Shown here piece by piece: positions 12,218-22,828 of a DNA stretch of 64,000 nucleotides. The notes under the pieces are model-generated. The model was not told where the DNA came from. It saw only the letters and a list, made by a program, of their open reading frames with translations, and did no database searches. Source of the stretch: Cordia subcordata. Lineage: Eukaryota > Streptophyta > Magnoliopsida > Boraginales > Cordiaceae. Location: NCBI GenBank assembly GCA_028554755.1, contig JAPTOF010000014.1:9936001-10000000 (forward strand), read 5' to 3'. A program made the translations under genes and the position numbers. How positions within the stretch are numbered: the stretch's first letter is position 1; the number at the start of each line of letters is the position of its first letter.

Positions 12218-15200
12218 TTTTAGCTCTCTAGACATAATAAATTGAGCTTCTGCAATTTTAAGTTGTTTTTCTATTTAAATTAAAAATTTTAAATAAATGG
12301 TTGTGACAACAATTAGCTATGGTTTTTTGGATACTTAACAGTTATAGTTATTATGGTTGATGATTTTAAAATAAATATTTACGGTTTTATCTATAGGTGA
12401 TAAACGATATTGGTTATTAACTTATCTATAGTTGTTTCATAGCCAAAGCTGGTGAGGCTTTTCTTTGCGTAGCTGTGAGATCATCTGTTGACTTTTAGCA
12501 TAGTTTTGGGTGTGTTGTTGAATAATAATCGTTGGATTATTTGGTCTTGTAATTTTTTAGTCAAACTTTCAGTTATTTTAAAAATAATATAAGACTTTAA
12601 AAAATATGGAGTAGTATTTTTGAAAAAAAAAAAAAAGAAAAATAGACAGCTTCCAAAAACTTTTCTTTGACAAGAGCTTTTGTTTTTTCTGGTTTTTTTA
12701 TTTTTTTTTCTTTTTATGTAAAGGCCTTGTTAAAAATTGGCCAAACAAGTTACTTTCCGTTTTTAAATTCACATAAAGTAATTTTTTGTGTCTAAAAATT
12801 GGCTAAACAGACTTTACATTTGCAAGTCAACTCTAACCATGTCACTGATTTTTCAACAAATCACTAAAGGCATGTTTAAAAAGCCACTTTGTAATTAGAA
12901 TGGAAGTAACTGAGAGTAATTACATAATTAGGTGTGTTATGTTAAACTAAGTAATTACTTGATCAGAGGTGAATTGAGTGTAATTGAATCTCTTCAATTA
13001 CATTCTCTAATTTATATGGGGGGAGATGTAAATTAGTGTAATTACTCTCTGCAACATTGGCTAATCTTTATTTTTTTGGTATTTAACGTACTTTACTATA
13101 AAATGAATATAAATAATAAATGAATAAAAATTAAATAAAGTTAAATAAAACTAAAATAAATAAGCAATAAATAAATAAATAATATATAAATAAAAATATT
13201 TTTTAAAAATATAAAATTTATTTAATTTTAATAGTGTTGTTGATTATAATTAAATATTAGTATGTTTTTGCTTAATAGTTATTAAATATAAAAATATTAA
13301 TAGTAGATGATTTTTAGTTTTATATATTTATATTTATAATTCATATATTTTTACTAAGTCATATTTATTTTTATAATGGAAATATTTTATTTTAAATATT
13401 TTTAGTAAATAACATTTTAAAATATGTTAGTATTAATATAAATTTCAAAAATAAATGTTATTTTTAAAATTAAATTATTCAACTGTGTGATTACCATTTG
13501 TGCTACTAAATATGTCATATGGAATTAATGTGTAATTATACTATGATAATCAAACATATTTTGTAATTTAAATTACTGTATATATTCTAGGCTGTGTAAT
13601 TACTATCCTAGTAAGTCTAGAAATTATATTGCGTTGTCCAAATAGATCCTTAAGAGTCCTCCGTGAATAGGTATTTGCACATATTTTTCATTAATAAATC
13701 ATCAATTCAAATAACAATATGTGACTTCTTAATAACTTCACTTAATATGAAACATTTGAGTTGAGCCTTAATTCAAGTGTATACGTCCTTCTTTTTAGGT
13801 TTCATGCCTTGATGTTCTGTTATTACCTCAGCTCTAGTATGGAGTTATTTAAAAGGTTTATCAAAAAATAGTTCTCAATGTTATCACTTTTTATTAATTT
13901 TAAATTAGATTTTTTTTTAAAATGTTAAAATTAGTCGTCAATGTTTTAAAATATAGTCAAATTAATCTTTATTGTTTCAAAATCATTCGTATTAATCCTC
14001 GATGTCTCACAAATTAGTCAAATTATTCTCCATTGTTTTACTCATTGTGAGACTAATTTGAATAATTTTTTGAAACATTAAGGACTAATATGATTAATTT
14101 GTCTATATTTATGAGATATTTACGGCTAAAGCCTTGTTTGGCGACAGTGTTTGAAGTGGAGTTTAAGTTGAGTCAAAACACTATTTGACTAATTGTTATT
14201 ATAACGTTTTTAGGAGTATTTAGTGTTTTAGCTTGTGTTTTTCAAATGTTATAAATATTAACATTTTAGAATGAGAAATAGTATTTCACATTTTTTTTCT
14301 CAATCTTGCCTTTTTCTTGTTTCTCAATCTGATCTTATCTGACTTTTATTTTCTTAATCCTATATATCAATGTAACCATTTATGTAAATAATTTATTATT
14401 CTACGCATAAACTTATTTTATGCAAATAACTTTTCACTTTGTTTATTAATTTTGTTGACCAAAAAAATCTTTGAGTCTACTAAAAATGTATTTTTATGAT
14501 ATTGATGAAATTAATTTATCAAGAAATTATTTTTATCATGATTTAATAATAAATTATTATTATCATAAATGTATATCTTATTTTAATATTAATATTAATA
14601 ATAATTATAGTGATCATAAAAATAATAACAATAATAAAGTAATACTGATGTATTTTTTATGTTATTTTATATTCATCAGTTAAGCCAATAGCTAATTTTA
14701 ATAAACATATTATTTTCAATCAGTTAGATAAACAACTATTAGTTAACAGCTAATATGCAACGGTTATTGGCTACCAAAACAGTTATTAGCTACTCTAATA
14801 TTTAATTATGCCGAACAGGTTTTAAGTTGATATTTTTAAACCATAGAAATTAATATAAAAAGAAAAAGGTCACAATATTGGAGACCATGACATAATTTAT
14901 CCTTACTTAAATTAGGAAAAAGATATGTTGCGTCTACCACTATTCTTTGCCACACAACTAATTTCAGATTAGCAATCATTCGTGGGTTACACATAAAAAG
15001 GGTGATAAAAGAATAATCACCTCACCTAATAATTATTTCAAATTAACAAATCATAATCTCCAAGACCACCTTGACTATTCTTAACTCCCATGTTTTATTT
15101 CACTTTATCTCTTGTATAAAGATCTTCAATAATTGAACTTTAGGCAACCCCACATTTACTTTCGCACTTAGTTCTTGTTTATAAGCACTTTTTATGGAAA

Positions 15201-18200
15201 GCTGGTTTTGATTGCCTTTATTTTGGGTGTTTATAAACATCCAAATATGCACGGCCAAACAGGCTGTTGAAGGGATTCGAATTTTCATGGCAGTATTATG
15301 TTCATGTCTTCAACATTAGTTTCACAAGAATGCAACAATTCTCAAATTGAAATCCGAGCCAAGTATATGCAAGAACAGATCATCTTCAGCCGCAGTCATT
15401 GTAGCAAAATTCAGCCAATTCATCATTCAAATAAACTTAAAAAAAAACCTCAATAATATTTTAAAAAGAAAAATAATATAGGAGGACTTAAGGCAGAGTA
15501 GTCAGATCATGGAGTCCTTTTGATAAGCAATGGAGAAGTACACAACATCGTATTTTTTTAACTGAAAAAAAAAAAAGCAGCTGGGAGAGCTTACAAATAG
15601 AAAGTGATTTAACTTGCGTTCAGATTGAAGCATAACACTTACGGTGCTTGATAATATTTAAATGAAAATGCTTCTGTCTTGCTGTACACCCCCATGTGAG
15701 AGCTATTTCTAGCACCAGCCAGACGAATGGTGACGTGTTATTTTGGAAAATTTCACGTAAATTTTTTTTAGCGTATTTTCAGTCCTTCCAAGCACTTGAA
15801 TGTTTCTGTTTGCCTATTTGGATTGCTTTTTTTTTTTTTGCACGGAAAAAATACATTTTTTGGAATAATTATTTGGCTTGGCTGTCAAAGAAAAGTTGTA
15901 GCAAAAGTTTTCAGTTTATCAAAAAAGTAATTTTGTCAAAAGTTGTAAAAAAAAGTGTTTTTAAAAAAAGACAATTCAAATGAGCCCTTAATTTAGTTAA
16001 TTAATAAGGACTTTCAAAAGATAATATACTAACAAGTTTCAGTTTGTAGACCTGCCTACTGGGAGAAGTAGAGTAATAAGACAATCGTGGTCTAAGTTCT
16101 TAGAGGGTGTTTTGGTTAGCTTTTCCTTATAAGATCTAGAGGTTCTTCTAAGCTCCTATCTGCTTATAAAAGAAGAAGAGAAAAAGGTGGGGATGATTTA
16201 GTAAACTGATTGTCGTACTAGCTTTTTTTTTTTTTTTCTCCTGTGCAAAGAGCTTATGAGCTTCAGAATAAAAATAAAGAGGCTATGGATATGGATCGGG
16301 TTTTTTAGGAAAATGTACTTTTTTTCTTGAAAAAAGTACATTTATTTTGCAATAATTATTTGGCTTTGTTTCCAACAAAGTTGAAATTTTGAGAAAAGCT
16401 TAAATACAGTTTTTTTTAAAAATTTTTAACTTTTTAAAAAAGTACTTTTCTCAAAAAATATTAAGAAAGCTCTTTTAAAAAAAAATCAATCCGAACGAGC
16501 CCTAATACTCAAGGAAGATGGTTTTTCTAGAGAGATTCAACCTTTTTAGTTCATCTGATTCAAAATAAAGTTGAAAACACAATTGTGCAAATGGATGCTA
16601 ATGACCTGTCAATGCTTGCTATTAAATTGATAAGAAAATGTATCACATTGCATAAGGACAAAAAGCTGAAAGACTGACGCTTTTTCGGTCACAGCAAGTC
16701 TACACCAAGAGTCAACTCTGAGCCCATGTCTTTTCTGCACTAATTATGAGCGGGTTCACTATCATATTCAGCATGAAGTGTCTTGGTGTTATATGTAAAA
16801 ATTATGTTATTTTGATGGATAAGTTTAAAGATGGTGTGATTGGTAAGTTTCAACTGTGAGAGGGGATTTTTGAAGCAAGCCTAAAGTTGAGTACATAGAA
16901 AACAATTTTATGAAATGCAAATGGTGTTTGGGGGGATGATGTAGAATTTAGATTAGACTTTTAAAGAATATTGGGAAAGAAAATTTCGAGGTTTTTGGTT
17001 TGTGGTTCAATTAAATAGATAGATTAATGTTGATGCCTGTCACCTGATGAAGTAGGATGGATGAAATGAAAAATTACATCGAGAATCTTGTGTGGTTTTT
17101 CTTTTCATTACAAACCCCCCACCACTAACCCAACCCTACGCCTCCAACGGGTTTTGAACCTAGGTCATCGCTCCTAGGGGAGGTAGTCTCAACCACTTAC
17201 ACTTAGTGGAGATTTACCAAGCATGGAGTTGATAGAGGAAAGAGCTCTTAACAAGAATGAACAATATTGTCAGATTTATGTAGCTGGCTTCATCTGTAGA
17301 TATAAAACTTGATCTAATTTGGTTTCTTTTGGCTTGCAAAAATGTCCATGTCTCTCAGTAAAATCTAACTTTAAGCCATCTTCACTCATTCTCGGAGGAG
17401 CCGACGGGAGCTCCTCTAATTTCGCCTAAACCAGTTGGGATAAGCATATGCACTGAGCTTACTGACAATTGACTATTGTCAATCGTGCAAGTAATCTGTG
17501 AGTAGACAATTATTATTAGGTTCATGGAGTAAAAATATACTACATCGTATCTGCATAAGCTGCAACAGACCTTATTCATGGTAGCAGACAAAAACTGAAA
17601 CATAAAAATGGTTGAAAATAAGCTACAATATTAGCACATAAAAATTTAGTATAAATGTGAATGAATCTCACTTAAATTTAACATCACTCCTTGCTTCTTA
17701 GGCTGCGTCACTACATAAAATTAGGTTCTTGTGCCATGAATTTGTCTATAATTATAATTTTTTTGTGAACTGAGTATATTTTTATAATTCTTCAATGCAC
17801 ATGCTTTGATGCAAATGCACTTTGTTTTAGCAATTCTTATTCAAGCTATGGTTTTAGATGTATTTGCTCAGAGAATCTATTGTTCTTGTGAGGGGGTCAG
17901 GTGCTTGTAAGTATCAGACCTCGAATAAGGGCAGCATTTAGCAATTTTAGTTGGTCAGTTGACCTGTGCTGAATGGTTTGGATAGATGTCCGATGTTGAA
18001 GTGGATGGGAGCACAAAGTGGGTGACTAGAAATTCCCTTCAGTAGTTTGGAACTTAAGATTGGAGTGTTATGTCATGCAAAGTAGACGAAAAGAAACCTT
18101 TGTTAGTCAACATTGCAGAAGTATGTCTCACAGAGTAAGCTAAGGAAACAGTATTGATTAAGCATCGCAGTAGTATGTTACATGCTAAATAATTGAATCA

Positions 18201-20847
18201 GGGAAAAAGTTCGACGCAATCCCTGCTTAATTTGGATCGCTAAACAAAATATTGCCGGCCTTTATAGCTTATATTATTTATAGAGAGAGATGGAGATGCA
18301 TCCCATGATGTTACCTGTACAGTTATTAAGTAGGGACCAAGCAACAACGAGAAGTAGATCATAGACATCTAGCGGTTTGGCATTTGTAGTAGGAGCTAAT
18401 GTAAGTCCGCACATTCTGCAGGATATTTCCTGTTGTTCTTCATTAGTTTGTTAGATGTGGTCCATATTAGACTTTTGATGATAATGCTTTGTTCTCAATT
18501 TCATATAATGAAGCATGGACTGCAAAATCTAGTCTTAATGCCTAGTGCACCACTTCCACCAGAGGACTAATAGCTTGTATGTCCATCGTGAAATGGTTTG
18601 AATGAGTACTTCTCTACTGTAAGTTTATAGGCCATATTTTAGCCTTGTTAGCCCCAAGAGGGATGAAGAACTAAGAATAGCACTCGTTATTGATGATATA
18701 GGAGCGCTTCAAGCATGTTGTAATAGATCTCTCGTTTCATGCATATCTTAAGTCACAGCTATAATCCTGTCAAGGCTCAAATGTGGTAAGTGTTGAACAC
18801 TATGACAACATTGATAAGAAGAAACTAATGGATAGTTGCTCTGGAATGGAGAGCAGAAGTTCTCCCATTAGCCTAGAAACAAGCCCTCAAACTCCTCATT
18901 TTCTAAGCCGTACCAATTAGGTGAAATTGAGGTCATTATCTTAGTGAAATAACATTTTTTCTGGCCATTTTGCAGAACCTAAAACTTCAATTACAGTTTG
19001 GACATCGACAATTATAACTTATTCTCTAGTCTTTGTGGCCTATTACTTTAAATAACCCAGTTTTATGGTCTTTTTTTTGGGTTAAAACATTTGACTTTCA
19101 TATTCCAAAATGTTTTTCATCTTCAGCAAGCCATTATGTTTTACATTGTGAATTATCTCAAATAGGAAACTTCTGACGCATTTGTAAAAGTATTGTTCTG
19201 TTAGGACTGCTAAAGACTTGCTTTTCTTCAGGTAATTTCCCTTTGCTGGAAAGAGGGATCTTCAGAATCGGGACTCAAGGGCATGAAAGAGGTATTTTAA
19301 TTTATTGAGCAATGACCTAAGATTGTGACTTCTTTTTAAGGTGTCCTTCTCTGAAAGATTAGTAACTGATGCACACGTATAACTTACAGTGGCAATAATC
19401 CTCCTTCATTCGTACTTGTCTATGTTATTAGGTTGCTAAATCGTATCGAAAGGGAGAGAGGGTTGGCCTTGCACGACTCTCCCCCGGTGTTGATGTTTAC
19501 CTGTGTCCTCGGAGTAACACAATTATCACCATACTCGCAAAACATGGTTTTTTCAAGGGAAAGGCAGCTGTTGAGGACAACTCAGAATTATTGATTGGTT
19601 GTGTTGTATGGCGGAAGCACCAGACAACTGCGTGTTCCACTGAAAAAAGATCTGACAATAAAGGTAAATCGAAGCAGGATCAGCTTCTGAAGTCTCCATC
19701 TGATACTTCATCTAACCAGCAAGCTGGGGAAAGAAGTTCATCCTTTGCTCCACCAGTTCAGAATTCAAAATCTCTTGCATCAGTTGATTCTTCCTCAGTT
19801 GTTGAAAATGTGAGTGTCACCAAAAGCAAGAATGTTTCAATTGGTAATCACATTCCTAGCGGAAATTTTTTGCCAACTCCTTCAGTCCCGAAAGTGTCAT
19901 CAATTCCAGTTGGACAGCAAAATCCCAGCTATTCCACCTTGCCCATTGAGGGCTCCAAGGGGCAGCCGGCAGAAATTGGAGCAGCTTCTGCCAGATGTTC
20001 TGAAGCAGAGTATCCCAAAGCAAGTCTAGGAGTCCCCAGAAGCATTGTTTCTGGGCCGGCAAATATGCTAAAAGAAAGAATTCCAAGCGCTGATGTTGAT
20101 GATCTTCCAGAATTTGACTTTGGGAATACAGATGAAACTTCTATGACTTCAGTTAGCAAGCCTTTAGACGTATCTGCATTCAACAAGAGTCTTCAACATG
20201 AAGGAAACAAGAATAGTGATTTTATGATGCCACCTAAAATGGCTGCAATGCATGCAGTTTCTGTTTCCAACCCCAGAGCAAGTAATTCAAGTGTTCACCA
20301 GCTTCCATCAACTTTCAACCCAGAAATTCCAGTACGTGGATGTACTGCTGACCATGACAAGATGCTTATTCAGCAGAGAAATGACAGGAGCCGTAGTCTT
20401 CAAACCAATTCCTCCAGCACCTTTGCCTCTGCTAAGGTTGCTTTTGAAAGATTTGGCAAGAAGAATCTTTTCGATGATGATGATGACATGCCTGAATGGA
20501 TCCCACCAGAACAGGAGAAGACACCTTCAGCAGAAGTGAAAGAACCATCACTTACTATCTCTTCTTCCAATTCATCCTCCCGAAGTTTACCTGTGGGCAC
20601 CTCAGTGCAACCACGTCCGTCCCCATTTCCAGATGCTTCCCTGCCTGAATATTCTTCACAAGCATTTCGACCATCTTACCGTCCGCCTCCCCATGTGAAG
20701 ATACTACCTCCTGTTCCTCCCAAACACGTTCCAAGTTCTTTGACAGGGTTTACATTTACTCCGCTGCTTAGGCCACCATCCAGTTCGCCTCCTATCCAAC
20801 GTCCCCTGCTACCTGCGGGTAAGCGGGGTTCAAGGCCTCAAGCTTGA
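5012..20847 (+). CDS. SPOC-domain protein (FPA/DIDO-type SPOC module), four exons, 883 aa
   Basis: Exons 5012-6066, 8776-8896, 19232-19291 and 19432-20847; total 2652 nt, in frame throughout with GT-AG junctions. Residues 1-330 are Ser/Gln/Pro-rich, probably disordered, beginning with a basic MSRKRKSSS patch that could act in nuclear localisation. Residues about 331-473 form the SPOC domain, starting LWEGSLQLN, running through SGEKLLDINW and YLCPRSNTIITILAKHGFF, and ending IGCVVWRK; it is split over all four exons. SPOC domains bind phosphorylated partners, including the RNA polymerase II C-terminal domain, in transcription and RNA-processing regulators. The tail is Ser-rich, has an acidic FDDDDDMPEWIPPE motif near 759-772 and a Pro-rich end. 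Unlike related plant SPOC proteins it shows no TFIIS-like, PHD or RRM domain. Nuclear role is inferred from the family. Confidence 0.88.
6067..8775 (+). other. Intron 1 of the SPOC gene
   Basis: The donor is AAAAG|GTCTTGG and the acceptor TCATGTAG|CGGTGAG. The join restores K-S-G-E-K, the expected SPOC reading. The exon-side frame reads on into the intron for 26 codons, which explains the longer open frame there. I see no transposon with clear ends, only ordinary T-rich intron sequence and a short C-rich run near 8541-8570. Confidence 0.7.
10195..10345. other. GC-rich patch of unknown origin inside intron 2
   Basis: Counting 10201-10340 gives 79 G+C of 140 (56 percent), in a surrounding intron that is strongly AT-rich and preceded by a poly-A run at 10168-10182. 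It has no open frame or recognised motif. The abrupt change and the poly-A at one side suggest an inserted fragment, for example of organelle or retrotransposed origin, but I do not recognise it. Confidence 0.5.
12181..12215. repeat. TA microsatellite
   Basis: A near-uninterrupted run of TA dinucleotides flanked by A-runs and T-runs in intron 2 of the SPOC gene. Arrays like this are unstable in length between individuals. Confidence 0.85.
12868..13650. mobile_element. PIF/Harbinger-like MITE, about 783 bp, TAA target duplication
   Basis: The ends are AGGCATGTTTAAAAAGCCAC on the left and, read inward from the right, AGGATCTATTTGGACAACGC: degenerate inverted repeats. Both are bordered by TAA (12865-12867 and 13651-13653), the usual target duplication of Tourist/PIF-Harbinger elements. 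The interior is extremely AT-rich and non-coding. The termini have drifted, so this is an old copy. Confidence 0.6.
13862..14112. mobile_element. Degenerate foldback repeat
   Basis: The left part (about 13930-14035) has units such as TTAGTCAAATTATTCTCC and AATGTTT, and the right part (14045-14105) carries their inverted counterparts (GAGACTAATTTGAATAA, then ACATTAAGGACTAATATGATTAATTTG). The two arms can pair partly around 14040. No clear target duplication was found, so the class is uncertain. Confidence 0.4.
14130..14822. mobile_element. Probable TAA-type MITE, about 690 bp
   Basis: The left end AGCCTTGTTTGGCGACAGTG follows TAA (14127-14129). The right end reads GCCGAACAGGTTT before TAA (14823-14825). 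Inverted similarity is confined to the outer dozen bases (CTTGTTTGGC against CTGTTCGGC). The interior is AT-rich with AAT/TTA-rich tracts and no real gene. Confidence 0.45.
15810..15988. mobile_element. MITE family 1 copy (left end eroded)
   Basis: The right end AATTCAAATGAGCCC is followed by TTA. The interior has the family signature ATAATTATTTGGCTTGG, then AAAGTTG, then AAAAAGTGTTTTTAAAAAAAG. The left side retains CCTATTTGGATTGCTTTTT but no clear target site. Compare the copies at 16278, 31540, 51447 and 62836. Confidence 0.55.
16278..16502. mobile_element. MITE family 1 copy, about 225 bp, TAA target duplication
   Basis: Bordered by TAA at 16275-16277 and TAA at 16503-16505. The right terminus is CAATCCGAACGAGCCC; the left is a drifted GGCTATGGATATGGATCGG. 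The interior has the family's CTTTTTTTCTTGAAAAAAG stem and CAATAATTATTTGGCTT core. Confidence 0.65.
17095..17235 (-). mobile_element. Probable tRNA-derived SINE
   Basis: Read on the minus strand, a box A-like TAAGTGGTTGAGA lies about 40 nt ahead of a box B-like GGTTCAAAACCC, the spacing and order of an internal RNA polymerase III promoter. The stretch between is GC-richer than the intron. A 3' G-rich part ends in an A-rich tail (AATGAAAAGAAAAA). I did not find a confident target-site duplication. Confidence 0.5.
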
Positions 20848-21304
20848 AGGAAACCTTGTTATGTTGGCCACTGTAGATCAACTTCTTGAAATGGATGTTG
20901 TGAGAGTGATGCTTCAAACTTAACAAGAACTTTCTCTAGTAGAAAGTTCAAGGTGTATAAACACAGTGGAAGCTAATGTGTAGCTTCAGTTAACCTTGAC
21001 TTCATAGTTGTTTTCCTTGCCTTGCGTTGCCTCCTCCATCTATTGTCTCTAATGCAAATATTAGAGGTCAAATTAGTAACTGTGCAATTGGGGTGTTAAT
21101 TATTCTGCAAGGCATTTGTCACAGCTTGACAACATTAGAAGTACTGTTTAACTTTCCTAAGCAGACTCTAAACTTTATTTCTTGCAAGACTAAGTGTGAC
21201 ATTGTAGTGTCTTGGTTGATTATATATAAAGGTGCTTTGACTACAGCCTGCCTACCAAAAGTGTATTTGCGATTCTTGAGTTTTACTTCAATCCATCTCA
21301 TTGT

Positions 21305-21352
<48 letters not shown>

Positions 21353-22828
21353 GTCCTCGCAAGTTCTCTTGAAAGGTTAATGAGATGTTATGTCATATTA
21401 AAATCGACCAGTTTCTTTTTTGTAGGTTCAGTTTCTATTAATTACTCTATGAAATAATTATTCTTCAGTGCTAACGAATGAGAAAAATTATGCCGTAAGT
21501 TCATATTTCTTTCAAGTTAATTTGCCATTGTTTTAAAAAGTCTAGATTGAATCAATTCTTATTGTTTCTAAAAGCGGTCATTTTAATTCTCAATGTTGAA
21601 TATTTAATAAAAAATCAGTAAAATAGCTTTACTTGATTATCTTCTTTAATTGTAAATACTTATTAAATAAAACAGGTGAAGTATCATACTTTTAGAATAC
21701 GAGGCTCTTATATTTATAGAGTTTACAGAAAAATAAAAAAAATTAAATTTATAAAATTTCTATAAAAAATAGAAAAATACGGAAAAAAATTCCGCAAACT
21801 CGTGTAGAACATCGGATACGAAAAGCACCAATGTATGTGGATATACAGATAATTACGTGGGTAATTGTTCATTATACAGAAGGTAGATTCATTGTTCTTT
21901 TTTTTTTTTTCTTTTTTTTGGCGTGGGGTCAAAAGGTCGATTCATTATTTAAAGGGGCAATTATTGAACGCAAGGTGGCAGCCATATTTCACTCTCCTTG
22001 TAGGAAAGCAGTACCTTTTGGTCCAAAAAGTTTGCTCTGTTTTTATCTGCCCGATAACAATACGTTACCATAACGAAAAATTAAATTAATGCATACCAAA
22101 CCAAATCTTATACCACTAAATATAATCGTCGCACCAAATTATAAGAAGAAAGAACTTTTTGGCCACATTTACTTTAATAGGTAAATGGGTGGCTCTTAGT
22201 TCACTCATTTCTCTTCCTCAACACCATATACCAAAATTTCCATTACCATCCAATACAATAAGTTGAGATTCTTTTGATCAATGCAATAACACTATGGGCC
22301 TAATTGCATATGAAAGTAACCTCCAGTTTGCTACTGAATGTTTTGCACATGAATATCAAAGTCAGTTGCTGGGATTTTCTTCTTGGAAGCTGCCCAAGAA
22401 AATGTTAAAGAAGTACTACAAGCATGGATTAGTAGAATGTCCAAATCATGTGTAACTTTAGGATGATAGAATGTCTCAACAACAGCTGAATGTGTGAAAA
22501 CTGACAAACTTTACAAATGGGGGACAGAAGAAAAAGAATTAGGAAAAAGGATGAACAAGGAGATGTGATCCTGCTGAAGCAAAAGCGGGATAAAAAAAAA
22601 TTTGCAGTGTCAGAAATTATTAACCTCGTTCGTTGTATGAATAAAGAACAAACCTAGAGCTTTCATCTACCTAATTATCAAACAAATGATTTCATCCTAC
22701 TCTCTGCACTTACACAACATATTATACATACCAATCCTTCAGATATCTTTGTGGCGTCAAAACAATTGCACTTCCATGTTTTTACTCCAACTGTTTTCAC
22801 CGAGTGAAGGTATCCATGCCCGCGCCTC
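20848..22828. other. Convergent intergenic region and both 3' ends
   Basis: Holds the 3' untranslated regions of the SPOC gene (plus) and the clathrin adaptor gene (minus), which face each other. A long TA microsatellite lies at 21306-21349 and T/A runs near 21898-21918. The segment 21520-21600 has units similar to the foldback repeat at 13862. No further gene is visible. Confidence 0.7.
21306..21349. repeat. TA microsatellite
   Basis: About 20 consecutive TA dinucleotides downstream of the SPOC gene stop codon. Confidence 0.9.

Larger units (their letters stand above)
8897..19231 (+). other. Intron 2 of the SPOC gene, 10.3 kb, transposon-rich
   Basis: Donor TTGATG|GTAAGATG and acceptor CTTTTCTTCAG|GTAATTTCC join exactly between SPOC residues Met392 and Val393. 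The intron is larger than the rest of the gene. It holds a GC-rich patch, a TA microsatellite, several MITEs and a probable SINE, each listed separately. The stretches 8897-10190, 10350-11630, 14825-15800 and 17240-19231 show no gene, clear repeat ends or RNA gene that I can support. An orphan left MITE end (TAA|GGGCTCGTTTGGATTG) sits at 11629-11650 without a convincing partner. Confidence 0.8.

Noticed and set aside
19814..20600. Several alternative-frame open reading frames
   Set aside because: They overlap exon 4 of the SPOC gene, whose own frame is supported by the SPOC domain and a consistent splice model.
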